DNA from: Bacillota bacterium
GTDB taxonomy: Bacteria > Bacillota > Clostridia > Peptostreptococcales > Anaerovoracaceae
Reading direction: 5' to 3'
DNA length: 5,855 nt
Assembly (NCBI GenBank): GCA_022706625.1
Contig: JAKJCD010000120.1
Location: 1 to 5,855, forward strand
Of this stretch, positions 5,011 to 5,855 are shown piece after piece (the first letter of the stretch is position 1; each line of letters begins with the position of its first letter). Below the pieces are notes generated by a model. It was given only the letters and a program-made list of their open reading frames with translations, had not been told where the DNA came from and made no database searches. The translations under genes were made by a program, and so were the position numbers.

Positions 5011-5855
5011 TTGACAAAAGAAAGATTCAAGCTTATCAAGGGCGGTGTCGATGGAATATCGCAAACTTCTTTCGAGAAGCGCCGGTTTGTATCCGCATTT
5101 GTAACTGATACCCGGCTCATGGGAGTGCTGGCGCTTTCTATTCATTGGCTTATCGTAATGCCGGATGATAATGAAGATTTTTATCAGTTTTTCTATTTCG
5201 ATGCGGAAGAATACGGTCTGGACACCTATCAAAGCCTCAAGGGGAACGATCCCTTAGCTTTGGAAACCATTGAACAAAGCCTTATCGGCGGTCTTGGGAG
5301 CAAAAAAAAGTCTATAACAGAGCGGGAGGCTTTATACTTATTGCAATCCTTTGCTGCCGCAAGCAAAAAACTTAATATCTCGCTGCCTGAACCCACTGAA
5401 GAATACGAGGCTCTGCTGAAAGAGCCCTTAATACTGTCTTCAAAGGAGAAACAGACCGTTATTAAAAAAATATGTACTCCCATCCTCTCTGATTATCAGC
5501 TGATCCATTATTTCCTGATGCGCTGTTTTGCCCATGATGATCAGGGCGCTTCTTATCTGACACACGGAAAGATCGATTTGACCGGACTGTCGGCTAAAAG
5601 AGCAGCTACTTTATGCAAAAACACCATTGAAGAATACACCAATCAAAACGGCTCTTTGTCTTACCTTTGCGAGGCATTGATAGACATTGACGGCAAATAT
5701 GAACTTTTTATGCTGGAAATAACTGTTTTCAACGGGAAGGTCTCATCGGCCCTCCGCCGATCATCTTTTCGGATCTCGGCTGCCGAAGCAGCCATGATGC
5801 TTAACAGGCCGGAGTATATTACCGTCTATGAGATCCTTTCAAACCCTGCCGAATT
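5011..5855 (+). CDS. Conserved-looking hypothetical protein, 3' end missing
   Basis: I do not recognise this family. The frame is open from the TTG at 5011 to the right edge, giving 281 residues with no stop. TTG is chosen because GGAG at 5000-5003 lies seven bases upstream, an in-frame stop (4987-4989) lies just before it, and the next in-frame ATG is at residue 37, which would discard a protein-like stretch. The N-terminus reads MTKERFKLIKGG, with FVSAFVTDTRLMGV at 26-39. A hydrophobic/aromatic patch (LALSIHWLIVM, 40-50) is followed by an acidic and aromatic run FYQFFYFDAEEYG at 57-69. The rest looks mixed alpha/beta and soluble. There is no signal peptide, no clear membrane span and no obvious nucleotide-binding or DNA-binding motif. 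Cysteines at 155, 172, 202 and 220 do not form a metal-binding pattern. Codon use resembles the neighbours, so there is no sign of recent transfer. It is divergent from metK. Confidence 0.85.
   Translation, partial: MTKERFKLIKGGVDGISQTSFEKRRFVSAFVTDTRLMGVLALSIHWLIVMPDDNEDFYQFFYFDAEEYGLDTYQSLKGNDPLALETIEQSLIGGLGSKKKSITEREALYLLQSFAAASKKLNISLPEPTEEYEALLKEPLILSSKEKQTVIKKICTPILSDYQLIHYFLMRCFAHDDQGASYLTHGKIDLTGLSAKRAATLCKNTIEEYTNQNGSLSYLCEALIDIDGKYELFMLEITVFNGKVSSALRRSSFRISAAEAAMMLNRPEYITVYEILSNPAE

Noticed and set aside
5119..5121. ATG at residue 37 as the start of the plus-strand gene
   Set aside because: There is no good ribosome binding site before it, and the coding-like frame continues upstream to a TTG with GGAG at ideal spacing.
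4975..5483. Two minus-strand open frames of about 85 codons
   Set aside because: They are antisense to the plus-strand gene from 5011, which has the better start signal and a longer, protein-like translation.
1..5855. CRISPR arrays, tRNA or rRNA genes, insertion sequences, attachment sites
   Set aside because: No regularly spaced repeats, RNA gene cores, transposase or integrase motifs, or terminal inverted repeats were seen.

Overview
The window looks like chromosomal DNA from a Firmicute, most likely class Clostridia. The signs are a SAM-I (S-box) riboswitch ahead of metK, a Bacillus/Clostridium-type aspartokinase III, Gram-positive sigma-A promoters, strong GGAG-type ribosome binding sites and short intrinsic terminators. 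Genus-level placement is not possible from the sequence alone. Base composition looks moderate and even. No mobile element, CRISPR array, tRNA or rRNA was seen.

Layout. Three housekeeping genes lie on the minus strand, so they are read from right to left: metK (3406-4593), an aspartokinase gene (1912-3297) and secA (1-1762, running off the left edge without its 3' third). Each has its own recognisable control region. metK has a near-consensus promoter, an S-box aptamer and a terminator ending just before its ribosome binding site. The aspartokinase gene has a TTGACC-17-TAGAAT promoter with a leader of about 27 bases, and a clear terminator after it. secA has an extended -10 promoter starting at the edge of that terminator. 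On the plus strand, divergent from metK, a gene of unknown function (from 5011) starts at TTG and runs off the right edge. The 417-base gap between it and metK holds both promoters, the riboswitch and a striking 10-bp GC-rich inverted repeat.

How the genes work together. Aspartokinase commits aspartate to the lysine/threonine/methionine branch, and MetK converts methionine to S-adenosylmethionine (SAM). The two genes are therefore metabolically linked neighbours, and SAM switches off metK through the riboswitch. The terminator between them looks weak, so some SAM-responsive read-through into the aspartokinase gene is possible. SecA, the Sec translocase motor, is unrelated in function and insulated by a good terminator.

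I see no convincing new multi-gene system. The items most worth a second look are the unrecognised divergent gene, the GC-rich inverted repeat beside it, and the complementarity between the metK leader and the metK Shine-Dalgarno sequence.
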